A stretch of 64,000 nt of DNA from Pyropia yezoensis (lineage: Eukaryota; Rhodophyta; Bangiophyceae; Bangiales; Bangiaceae): the NCBI GenBank assembly GCA_009829735.1, contig CM020619.1, positions 33,954,283-34,018,282 on the forward strand. Direction: 5' to 3'. This document shows positions 52,340 through 60,771 of this stretch, one piece after another (within the stretch, counting starts at the first letter, position 1; every line of letters begins with the position of its first letter). The notes beneath the pieces are model-generated. The model saw only the letters and a list, made by a program, of their open reading frames with translations, did no database searches and was not told the DNA's origin. Both the position numbers and the translations under genes were made by a program.

Positions 52340-52758
52340 GTTCTGGCACCTGGTGTCCCCCTAGTCGGCATCCCGGGTGGCCGCCATGTCAGGGCCGAGG
52401 ATGCTACAGTGCCGGCCAAAACGGTACCGGTACCGGCGCTCCGAGGACTTCGGTGGATGGGATGGCGGCGGTGCCGCCCGACATAGTTGGCAGTGGGGGG
52501 GCTGGTCTTCCTCAAGTGCTTCTCGGGAGAAAGATGCCTCCGCTGGTGTCTGTGGGTCTTCCCGTTGTGCCCGGGGTGTCCGTCGGTGCCGGCGGTCCGT
52601 CGCAGATGATGGTGGACGGTGGGTCTTTCTCAGGCCGGGGGCAAGCTTTTGTACTTGCTCCCCGTCCCCGCGTGGCGGTACTGCCTCGGGTGACAGCGCC
52701 TGTCGAGGCCGTGGCCTACACTAACCGAGTTCACTCAATACTTGGACGCTTGGCATAA
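52340..52758 (+). pseudogene. Remnant of an aORF-like protein in host DNA
   Basis: The frame ending at 52758 contains LPVVPGVSVGAGGPSQMMV, then DGGSFSGRGQAFVLAPRPR. This parallels the C2 antisense protein segment LPAVPRASGGQGGSTPMAV followed by DSGSYSGRAPALLLPPRPR. The order and spacing of L-P-x-V-P, G-G-x-x-x-M-x-V-D-x-G-S-[FY]-S-G-R and PRPR agree. It is therefore probably the N-terminal part of a related antisense gene from an old insertion with no LTR or pol left nearby. Alignment is by eye over low-complexity sequence. Confidence 0.45.
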
Positions 52759-52807
52759 AGTGGTACGCTTGACAACTGCTGACGCACAGCCGCCAAATTT
52801 TGTAGGA

Positions 52808-53725
52808 CCGCTGCAAACGGTCACTTGAGCTGGCGGCGGCGCTCGCCGCCGACGCCACCGACCCGGAGGTGGTTGGCTCTGCCGGCGCCGCGGCGGAGGA
52901 GGCCTGGCTCACGGGCTGGCGGCGCCTCCTGGCCGACCGCATGTGGGCGGCGAGGCCGCGGGGGTTTGGCGCCATCGTGCTGGTTGGCCCGCCTACGAAG
53001 GGGAAGTGGGGTGGGGCTGAGGGCGCCTTCGCCGTGGGTAAAGACTGGGTGGCCGCCCTTTTTGTGTCGGCCGACGCGCCCGCCGCGGCGGGAGCCACCG
53101 CCGCTGTTGAGGCTGCCGACGCGCCGCTGTCGCTGGCCGACGATGCGGGCAGCGGTGCTACGGACGTGGTTGCGGCGGGCCTTCTTCATGACGTCCGCCG
53201 ACGTGTTGTGTGGACTTTCAGCTGGCCACCGCAGCCGGGCCCTTTCGTGAGGAGCCCCTACACGCCGTGGCGGCGGTCGTCTTTTCCGGGACCGTTGGGG
53301 AAGTTGGCGGCGGCGTCGGAGGTGGTGGTTGTGGTGGCAGCTGGGACGGCCCACCCCCCGCTCCGGCCGTCCCTGCGTGCCCCCTGATGAATGGGGTACG
53401 CGCGGCGACTCGTCCGGCCAACCCCGATGCCAAACCCTGCACTGGGGAAGCGCAGCTGGCCGTAACCGTCCAGGTGTCTGCTGACGGCCTGGGTGGCACG
53501 TGCAAGGAGTTCGACGGCCGCCGCGGGCGCGTGATCCTAGATGCGCTCGCTGATGACCGGTCGAGCGTCTTTCCGTTTGACGCCGAGTTGCGTATCCGTG
53601 CGTCCTTTTGCTTCGATGCCGAGCCCCTGAAGACCTCCAGCGGCGCCGTGCGCCCGCAAAAGGTCCTTTGCCGCTTAGCGGTGCTTACCGCCGACCGACA
53701 CTGGGTTCCCTCTACCAAAAATTAA
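52808..53725 (+). CDS. Hypothetical host gene, two frames
   Basis: The first open segment (about 52808-53220) encodes an Ala-rich, well-mixed protein with WLTGWRRLLADRMWA and KGKWGGAEGAFAVGKDWVAALFV. A second segment in another frame (about 53225-53725) encodes VTVQVSADGLGGTCKEFDGR and FPFDAELRIRASFCFDAEPL, ending at TAA 53723-53725. Both look coding. The change of frame near 53215 could be an intron (a TTTCAG acceptor lies at 53216-53221) or a frameshift. The second part looks beta-rich. I recognise no family. Confidence 0.4.
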
Positions 53726-53830
53726 CGCAAGGAGCTGGGGCTGGAGGACGGCGCGGCGGCAGGCATATTCCTGGCACGCTAGCCGGAAAATTAAGGAGGG
53801 AAAAGGGGGGGGGGGGAGTATACATAGAAA

Positions 53831-54364
53831 CTACACAGCTGGGCGGCTGCGTAGCGCTGTTGGTGGGGGACTCGCGGGTGTGTGCGTGGGTGGATGTGCA
53901 TGCTGCGGTCGGTAAGGACGCCGACAATCCCCCCTCCCCCTCTCGCTCTCCCGCCCCTTCCCTCTGTGTGTACGCCGCCGGCGACGGCGGCCCCGCAGGA
54001 GATGGCGCCGCCAACGAACGGCTTTCACGTCGGGGGACGGTTGCGACGGCGCGGCCGCCCCACCGCGGGCGTCCGTCGTCTTGGCCTTTCGCGTCGATAC
54101 GAGCCGTTCCGACAGCGCCAGCCGCTGCGCCAGCACCGCCATCTGCTGGTGTTCTTCAATAAGGGCGACAGCAAGGTCGGCGACACGCTTGCTCGCCAAC
54201 ACTGCCGACATGGTCGACTGCGTAAGCGCCGATTCAACCACCGCAGTGTTTGCGGCGGCGCCCTTCATCGCCGCCTCCATGCGAGCGACGAGTGTGTGAG
54301 AGATGGCGGCTGCGACCGCGTTGGTGGCGACCTCGGTCACGTGCGGAAGGATTGATCGAGGCAA
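53831..54364 (-). CDS. Hypothetical helical protein or exon
   Basis: This is a 177-codon frame. Residues 1-95 form an Ala-rich, strongly helical segment (VTEVATNAVAAAISHTLVAR, then MSAVLASKRVADLAVALIEE) with heptad-like spacing. The remainder is Arg/Pro-rich and less convincing. It may be an exon whose 3' end lies near 54050. Function unknown. Confidence 0.3.
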   Translation of the reverse strand: MPRSILPHVTEVATNAVAAAISHTLVARMEAAMKGAAANTAVVESALTQSTMSAVLASKRVADLAVALIEEHQQMAVLAQRLALSERLVSTRKAKTTDARGGAAAPSQPSPDVKAVRWRRHLLRGRRRRRRTHRGKGRESERGRGDCRRPYRPQHAHPPTHTPASPPPTALRSRPAV

Positions 54365-55321
54365 CGGCGAGAAGGTTCCATCGGGATTCGTGTGCGGTCG
54401 CGCCAGGGGGAGAGGGTGTCAAGGAGAGATAAAAGAGAACGAGGCCGCCAAGACGGATGGGCGAACGGCAGCAGGAGAAGACGAGGGGAACGGAGTGGGG
54501 AAAGCTGCCAGCCGCGTCAGTAGGGATGCGGTCCGGAATCACCCCGACCCGCGACGGCCCTGATCGACAGGGGTGACACCGAGGGCGCCGCGCGTCCCTT
54601 GAGCCGCTCGACGAGTCCGCGCCACTCAGGCGCCTGGAGAGTACGATGGGGACAGCGAACGGTCGAGGCCGTTGGCGTGGCGCACTCGCCCAGCCGCAGC
54701 GACAGGGGCGGCGCACAGTGGCAGGGCAGCGGCAGGTGGGGGGCGCGGAGAACACAAGCGGGCGGCGGCGGTGGGGCTGGTCGTGGTGGGGCTGGTCTTG
54801 GGTCTCGAGCACGAGGGGCGCTTCGCTTTCGCACCAGGGGAGCTCGCATTGTTCAGATTCGGGGGATCACGAACCGATCGCCCGAAGTGCCCATAACGGA
54901 GCCTCCGACTCAAGTCCAATTCTCTGTCAACACACGCAATTCGTCAGAGCAGCTCTGCCGCGCATTGGCAGTGCAGCTGGGGGGGGTAGTGGGCGTGGAG
55001 GAACGCGCCTGCCACCCGGTGCACTACCACGCCCGACGCCGCCGCCTCCCTCCCCCCCCGCCAAGCGGGTTTCGCCGCCTTTCCTCCATTGCCAGACCGC
55101 CTCAACAGTTCCTATACCGTTCTCGCACCCCCTCCACACTTCCCTGCGACTGTGGGTGGCGGGATGTGCAGCTGCGCTGCGTGTGGCTTGTGCGGCACCG
55201 TCGCAGCTTCGGTGTCGCCGCCGGTGCGGCTGCCGCCACCTTCCTGCCGCTCGCGACACTCCCTACAGCATCGCCGCCCATTGTCGGCTTGTTCTTTTGG
55301 CGCCCGCCGGGGCGTGCTCTT
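54365..55321. other. GC-rich unassigned host region
   Basis: Long overlapping frames exist on both strands because stops are rare in this GC-rich DNA. None shows a recognisable domain. A frame on the plus strand runs from 54599 through into the duplicated segment that follows. Confidence 0.25.
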
Positions 55322-56313
55322 TCTCGTCGACGCCGTCACGCAGCGCTCCCGCACTCTACGCGAGCTGCCATGGGAGTAGGCACATCGCGGGACATGTCGG
55401 CGGCCGTGGCGTGCCCTCCTACGTACAACGCGCTGGAGAACACGCAGGTGGTCTGCGCGCCAGCGTGTCTGGCCGAGGTCATCCGAACGACGAGAGCCTT
55501 GTGCGATGCAGCGGTAGCACATGTACTCCGCAGCGGCGCTCGTCCGTCATCGTCTACATCACCGGGGTGTGAGGCGCTGCTTGGCGCCCGCTATGGCCTC
55601 ATTGACGCAATTTCGACGTTTAATGCATTTGCGGAGCGGCACAACGTGACGCACTCCCAAGCTGTGAGCGAAGCAGTTACCTTGCGGCTTGCGGCGCTTA
55701 ACAAATTCATTCTACAGGCACTGGCGCCGTGGGAGGAACGCCTGGCAGCAGTCGCGGACCTGGCCACCGCCGCAAGTTCTAGCGGTGGTAGATCTCTGCC
55801 ATCAATGAGTGTGTGTGTCTCGTCGACGCCGTCACGCAGCGCTCCCGCACTCTACGCGAGCTGCCATGGGAGTAGGCACATTGCGGGACGTGTCGGCGGC
55901 CGTGGCGCGCCCTCCTACGTACAACGCCCTGGAGAACGCGCGGGTGGTCTGCGCGCCAGCGTATCTGGCCGAGGTCATTCGAACGACGAGAGCCTTGTGC
56001 GATGCAAGGGTAGCACATGTACTCCGCAGCGGCACTCGTCCGTCATCGTCTACACCACCGGGGTGTGAGGCGCTGCTTGGCGCCCGCTATGGCCTCATTG
56101 ACGCAATTTCGACGTTTAATGCATATGCGGAGCTGCACAACGTGACGCACTCCCAAACTGTGAGCGAAGCAGTTACCTTGCGGCTTGCGGCGCTTAACAA
56201 ATTCATTCTACAGGCACTGGCTATGTGGGAGGAACGCCTGGCAGCAGTCGCGGACCTGGCCACCGCCGCAAGTTCTAGCGGTAGTAGAGCACTGCCTTCA
56301 ATGAGTGTGCGCC
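55322..56313 (+). repeat. 496-bp tandem duplication
   Basis: The unit TCTCGTCGACGCCGTCACG... at 55322-55817 is directly repeated at 55818-56313 with a few percent substitutions. 496 is not a multiple of three, so the two copies are read in different frames. Each copy retains the same open frame (see the two entries for these frames). Confidence 0.88.
55371..55816 (+). CDS. Hypothetical protein, duplicate copy 1
   Basis: The frame from ATG 55371 encodes MGVGTSRDMSAAV, LAEVIRTTRALCDAAVAHVL, a Ser-rich loop, LLGARYGLIDAISTFNAFAE, and a long helix EAVTLRLAALNKFILQALAP. It then passes into the second repeat unit in a different frame. The composition is that of an all-helical protein. The frame also extends upstream to 54599. 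Function unknown. Confidence 0.35.
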
Positions 56314-56324
56314 GCCGAAGGTAG
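55866..56324 (+). CDS. Hypothetical protein, duplicate copy 2
   Basis: This is the second copy of the same frame (MGVGTLRDVSAAV to SMSVRRRR, TAG at 56322-56324). Substitutions relative to copy 1 are mixed and keep the frame open, with no stop or indel, which favours it being coding. The C-terminus is complete here, so this copy probably shows the original end. Confidence 0.38.
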   Translation: MGVGTLRDVSAAVARPPTYNALENARVVCAPAYLAEVIRTTRALCDARVAHVLRSGTRPSSSTPPGCEALLGARYGLIDAISTFNAYAELHNVTHSQTVSEAVTLRLAALNKFILQALAMWEERLAAVADLATAASSSGSRALPSMSVRRRR

Positions 56325-56820
56325 AGACTGAGGATAGCTTACTGGTAACATCCTTATGACCGGCGACTGCCGGATGTCAGGCGCCAATCTTCTTCACCCA
56401 CGTGCTCATGCTACAAGTGGTCGGCCGCCATGTACGGACGACTTGCTCCTGAGGCATGAAACGCCCACCTTCGGCAGACGGGGTGAGTAACTCGGTTTAC
56501 CCAGTCCCCGCGGCTTTCGGTTGCTCCGTTCCGATGCCGAGCAGGCCAAGGCCTTATGAAAGTACAGAAGACCAAATCCCCCGCGCAGTCGGACGCACAT
56601 TGTCCATCTGCGATAGCACCTGATTCACCTAGCCGTCGACTTGGCGAACGGCAAAGAATGCGTGCGGGATCATGGCTGCAAGTACAAGGCAGAAAATTAA
56701 AGAAAAGCGAACGACGACGGCAACAGCGGCCAGAGCGCTCTTGACGACTGCGGGGGGTCTGTGACACGAACGAATGAAAAGAAGGAAAGACGTGGTACCT
56801 ACAATAAAAAAAACTCTCAC
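56325..56820. other. Intergenic host sequence
   Basis: No convincing gene. Composition is more balanced than to the left. There is a repeated CACCTAGCCGTCGACTTGGCG / CCCAGTCCCCGCGGC-like pair of short similar segments, but nothing I can name. Confidence 0.3.
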
Positions 56821-57300
56821 TCAGTCGCGTAAAGGAGCCCTCGGGCTGCTATCCAAGCCAGCAGCAGCCACAGCGGCGCCACTGGTCCTCTCGTTCATGG
56901 CAATCTGCTGGGCGGGTACGACGCCGTGCAAGCGGAATCCCGGGCATCGGTCATTGCACAGGTAGGCAACCGTGGCAATGGACAGCTCGAAGAGCAATAT
57001 GATGTAGACGGTCAATCCGTTCATGTCATGCGCAGGGACGCTGGGTAGCATGCGCGTAATAATAACGCAGAAGTACGCGAGCGGGTTAAATGCGCACGTC
57101 GTGTACAACGTCGCCAGCGCCGCATGGGCGCCTCTCATGTCGCCGAAAATGACCGATGAAGATGTGGCCTCGGCATGCACGTTCCGCAGGATGTATATGA
57201 AGACGTGACTGGCCAATATCAGGTACCCCTGAATTGCGCCGGTCTCCGCCCAGTCTTCCGTCAAACTCTGGATGTGCCCTACTGTAGAGGGGATGTCCAT
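56821..57300 (-). CDS. Putative membrane protein
   Basis: This 159-codon frame starts at ATG 57300. Three hydrophobic stretches are visible: GYLILASHVFIYIL (about residues 25-39), a longer one around LATLYTTCAFNPLAYFCVII (about 61-82), and LTVYIILLFELSIATVAYL (about 93-111). The C-terminal 40 residues are hydrophilic. It could be a complete small membrane protein or one exon of a larger one. No family is recognised. This is the most protein-like single frame in the host segment. Confidence 0.42.
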   Translation of the reverse strand: MDIPSTVGHIQSLTEDWAETGAIQGYLILASHVFIYILRNVHAEATSSSVIFGDMRGAHAALATLYTTCAFNPLAYFCVIITRMLPSVPAHDMNGLTVYIILLFELSIATVAYLCNDRCPGFRLHGVVPAQQIAMNERTSGAAVAAAGLDSSPRAPLRD

Positions 57301-59964
57301 ATCAGGCAGCCTGCGCGTCTAAGCCACAAAACACATACACAGTGGAGTGCCGCAAAGAGACACGCGCTGGGCAGTCAGTCTCCGTGGAGCGAGAACTCAC
57401 GCACACTGTCCCGAATCCATTGGCAACGCTCCAAGAAAGCGTCACACCAAGGGACTAAAGAATCTCAGCCCAACGCACCGGGAAAAGGTAGAGCGTCCGC
57501 GGTAGGCGAAGAGCCCGGCGAGCAGAGACGAAGCTTGAGAAACCGAGCTACAGGTGCGCAACCTGACAAAAAGATGTTCAGGTGGAGCGCGAAGGACAGG
57601 AAGCCAAGGGAGGCGTGAAGGCGATCCAGCAGACACCCAGCCGTGATGGAAAGTCGAGCCAAGAGCGGGCATGCCACGCACAAATTAGGTAGCCCGGCAG
57701 TCTGCGAGGGATGCACGGTGTGTGCTCTGAGGCAAGTATCGCGCCAGTTGTTCTCAAGCCCGAACGCAAAAACTTTGCCCGAAGTACATACATAGCTAAA
57801 TAACGGGATCATACGCGAAAAAGCTGCCAGAAGATCTTTTGGATTTGGATGGCAACAATAAAATTGACCACTACATGAGTACAAATAACGATAGCCTAGG
57901 TATGAATTAATCAGTTCGCACTTTTCCAATATTTCCTGTGTTTTTTACTCAATGCTGGGTGTGCTCCCCCCCTCCCCCACCCCCCGTTTCTCCCCAATGC
58001 CCTTTACCATGTTCGTTCTTTGATTACTTTCCCGCGCTACGTCACGCAGCAGCCACAGCAAGACTGGCGTTGCGCGGCGGTCAGTCGCGCACGCGAACAC
58101 TTTCACTTCTGCAACCGCTGCTGTCGCTGACTTCGCATACTTCATCGCCGCCGCCCTGGCCGACGATCCACCCACTCTGAAGGTTGCACGTGCCAAGCAC
58201 CGTCGGAGGTCGGTGCGACTCTGAAGAACACGAGTGCCGAGCCTGCTTCGGCCGCTGGCTGTGTCGGCCTTGCCGCCACGTCGAAGCGTGCAGCCAGCCC
58301 ATCGCCGCCTTGAGCACCGTTCTGGACTGCAAACAGATCAGCAACGAGAGTGCAAGGAGCGAGGAGGTCTAAAGTGAAGCTTCTGAGCGACGACGTGAGG
58401 GGCGTGCCCCACGATGTCGCGGCAGTGAGGATCTCACCGAGTCCAGCAAGATTCAATAGATGAATTGAAACATGATGCGTAAACTTAATTTATAGATCGA
58501 TCTATCTGGTGTATGAAAAGTCCCGATTTTTCGATCCATAAAGTAAGTATTCAGGGTGGCCAATTGCGCCTTTCTCTGTGGCAGCCAAAGGCGCGACCAT
58601 CAATTCGCGCCCGAATACTAAGACACCCTCCAAAGTGCCGTCGCGCCCGGAATCGCCCCTTGTAGCCGCCCCATATCTCGATAGTTCATTCAAAAATGAA
58701 GCACTGTACAAGCGCATGTCCAATACTTAGTTCAGATTTTGGCATTTGCCTTGGTCTTGCCCTGGTTGCGCGCGTGGTGCAGCTCGTTGGCGGACCGCTG
58801 GTATCACATTGTGTCAACCACGTGGGCAAGGCATGACCCTCGGCTCAATGTACATGTAATGGAGAGACAGCCCGGTCGTTCGATCCATTGGTCGCCACGG
58901 CACCGCCTCTGCGGCCGATTGAGTGGCACAGTCAACAACTGCGAAAATGCAACCATCCCGAGAAAATGCCCAAAACATTGATTGCGCCACAGACGCGTCC
59001 ACGGAACTGCTGGGTGCGAGAGCACGTAGCGGCCTAAGAGTGCCTTATGCGTGCCGAGTCCGATCATGTCGATGGCCCCCCTGGGGTGCTGCACAGCCCT
59101 ACTCCTGATTGGCGACGAGGAAACAATCAGGGATCGATCCCCATCGGTCGAGGCGCGCGAGAACTACTTAGCCACGTGCCCTCACAACCGTCCCCATGGT
59201 CGCCAAACCCCAGCCGCTTCTCACCGCATTTCCCCTCCCAGCTCCTCCAAGAGCCCCGTCCACCAAACGTTTTGTGCCTCCCCGACCAGTTGTACTTGTA
59301 GCTGTCCTGAGCGTGCCATCAGGACTCAAGGCCGGCATGCGATGTGTACAAAAAATTGGAGAGTTCAGTAGTAGTTCTTTATCATTCGTGCACGGCGGAT
59401 GCGGCCCAATGACGGCGCGGTGCATCTTCAGAACATCTGAAAGCTTCAGTCTGCACAAGCCAAATTAAAACTGTCCAGCGCTGCGTTGCGCGACAGAGCA
59501 CATGTTGGAGGCCATAGGGATGGGCCACACACGGCAATGGTTATGTCGCGTTCTAATCGTGTCCTGCCCGCTCGAATATTTATTAAGAAGCCTGAAAGGA
59601 GGCGCCAGTTTGCATTTGGATCTGCGCTCCGCTGTGGGTGGCTCTGAGCCCCTGTCGAGCTTAACATCCGCATGTCTTGCTCAAAAAGCAGGTCCCACAC
59701 GCACTGGCTCCTCACTATATCTGTTAGAATCGCGAGGCCTCGTGCTTTGCTAACGAAGGCACGTCAAGGCCCCTTGAGAGGCCAGAAAGAGTACGAAGAC
59801 GTGCAGTATGACGGGTAGCGAACTGGCCGCGGCTGAAATTGCGCTGTCGGTGACGTCGCACGTCGAAGGACTCGGGACGCTCGTAAACAGATTGGGATGT
59901 TGGTGCCTCTCCGCACCTTGCTCAGCCGTAAAACTTGCTAGGCAGAAGCTCCAGCACGACGCCC
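57301..59964. other. Intergenic host sequence left of A3
   Basis: These 2.7 kb have lower GC and no open frame I would defend. A frame at 58142-58456 on the minus strand has protein-like composition but no ATG. Short AT-rich runs occur at 57790-57960 and 58460-58520. The last five bases, CGCCC (59960-59964), are the candidate target duplication for A3. Confidence 0.35.
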
Positions 59965-60433
59965 TGTGGCAAAAACCACAAGCACACACGGCACCCAAGT
60001 TGGGGCGGTGTGCCAGGGCTGCCTCCCGTGTCGGGGGAACCGGAAGAAGTGCAAGTCGCACACACTCTGTCCCTGTTGTGGGGCAAACCCCCCACGGACA
60101 AACAAGAAGATGGTGTGTGGTCCAACAGTTTCTTGGTCGGGACGGGGACGCAGGGCCAAGCCCCGCTGTCCCTCCCCTTATCGCCCCAGGGTCCACTCAG
60201 AATCTCGCCACTCAGAATCTCCCACCCCAGCACCTGCCCACCGGGCCACACGAAAATTCAAGACGATAAATGCAGAAAACCCTCAAATCCAAGTTGGATT
60301 TACTACTAAGCTAACTATCCCAAACTTAGGGAATATGGACCCAAATGCAGGGGGAGGAACGGATCAGGCTAGTGACCTGCCGCCCCTTGCATGGCACGTG
60401 TTGCCCCCCTACCTGGGGGTCAATACTGCCACA
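59965..60433 (-). repeat. A3 3' LTR
   Basis: This 469-bp LTR reads TGTGGCAAAAACC ... ACTGCCACA on the plus strand. It is the same length as the A1 and A2 LTRs. The plus strand, opposite to gag-pol, is open across the LTR and encodes the Cys cluster discussed in the findings. Confidence 0.92.
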
Positions 60434-60446
60434 CTCCCCTCTCCTC
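60434..60446 (-). promoter_or_regulatory. A3 polypurine tract
   Basis: The minus strand reads GAGGAGAGGGGAG directly before the LTR, identical to the A2 tract. Confidence 0.75.
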
Positions 60447-60771
60447 AGTTCCGACCGACCCGGTCGGCCCTGTGAGGGGGTGCGTAAACGCACGTCTCGG
60501 CGTTGGGGGCGCGACTTGCTGTCCCCCATCGAGTACGTAACACGGATGTGGAGGCGGTCACCTTGACTGCCCCCCTCCTCAAGCTTGCCCACTCGGCAGC
60601 TTGCTCTCCTCAGTTCACACTTCACCATCACCACCACCTCCCCTTCACCTTCCACTGGGCCGCTCCACGCTGGGGAGGCCACCCGTATACCCACGATCCG
60701 AGTCCCCCTCAACTCGAGGCGGGTCTCGTGCTGCGATAGCCAGAGCGTCTCTCCCCAACTTGGGGAGAGCC

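Noticed and set aside
53805-53818. A long G run as a regulatory quadruplex
   Set aside because: It is a single homopolymer run of about a dozen G without further G-tracts; it may also be a sequencing artefact.
58142-58456. A small host gene on the minus strand
   Set aside because: Composition is protein-like but there is no ATG start and no supporting feature.
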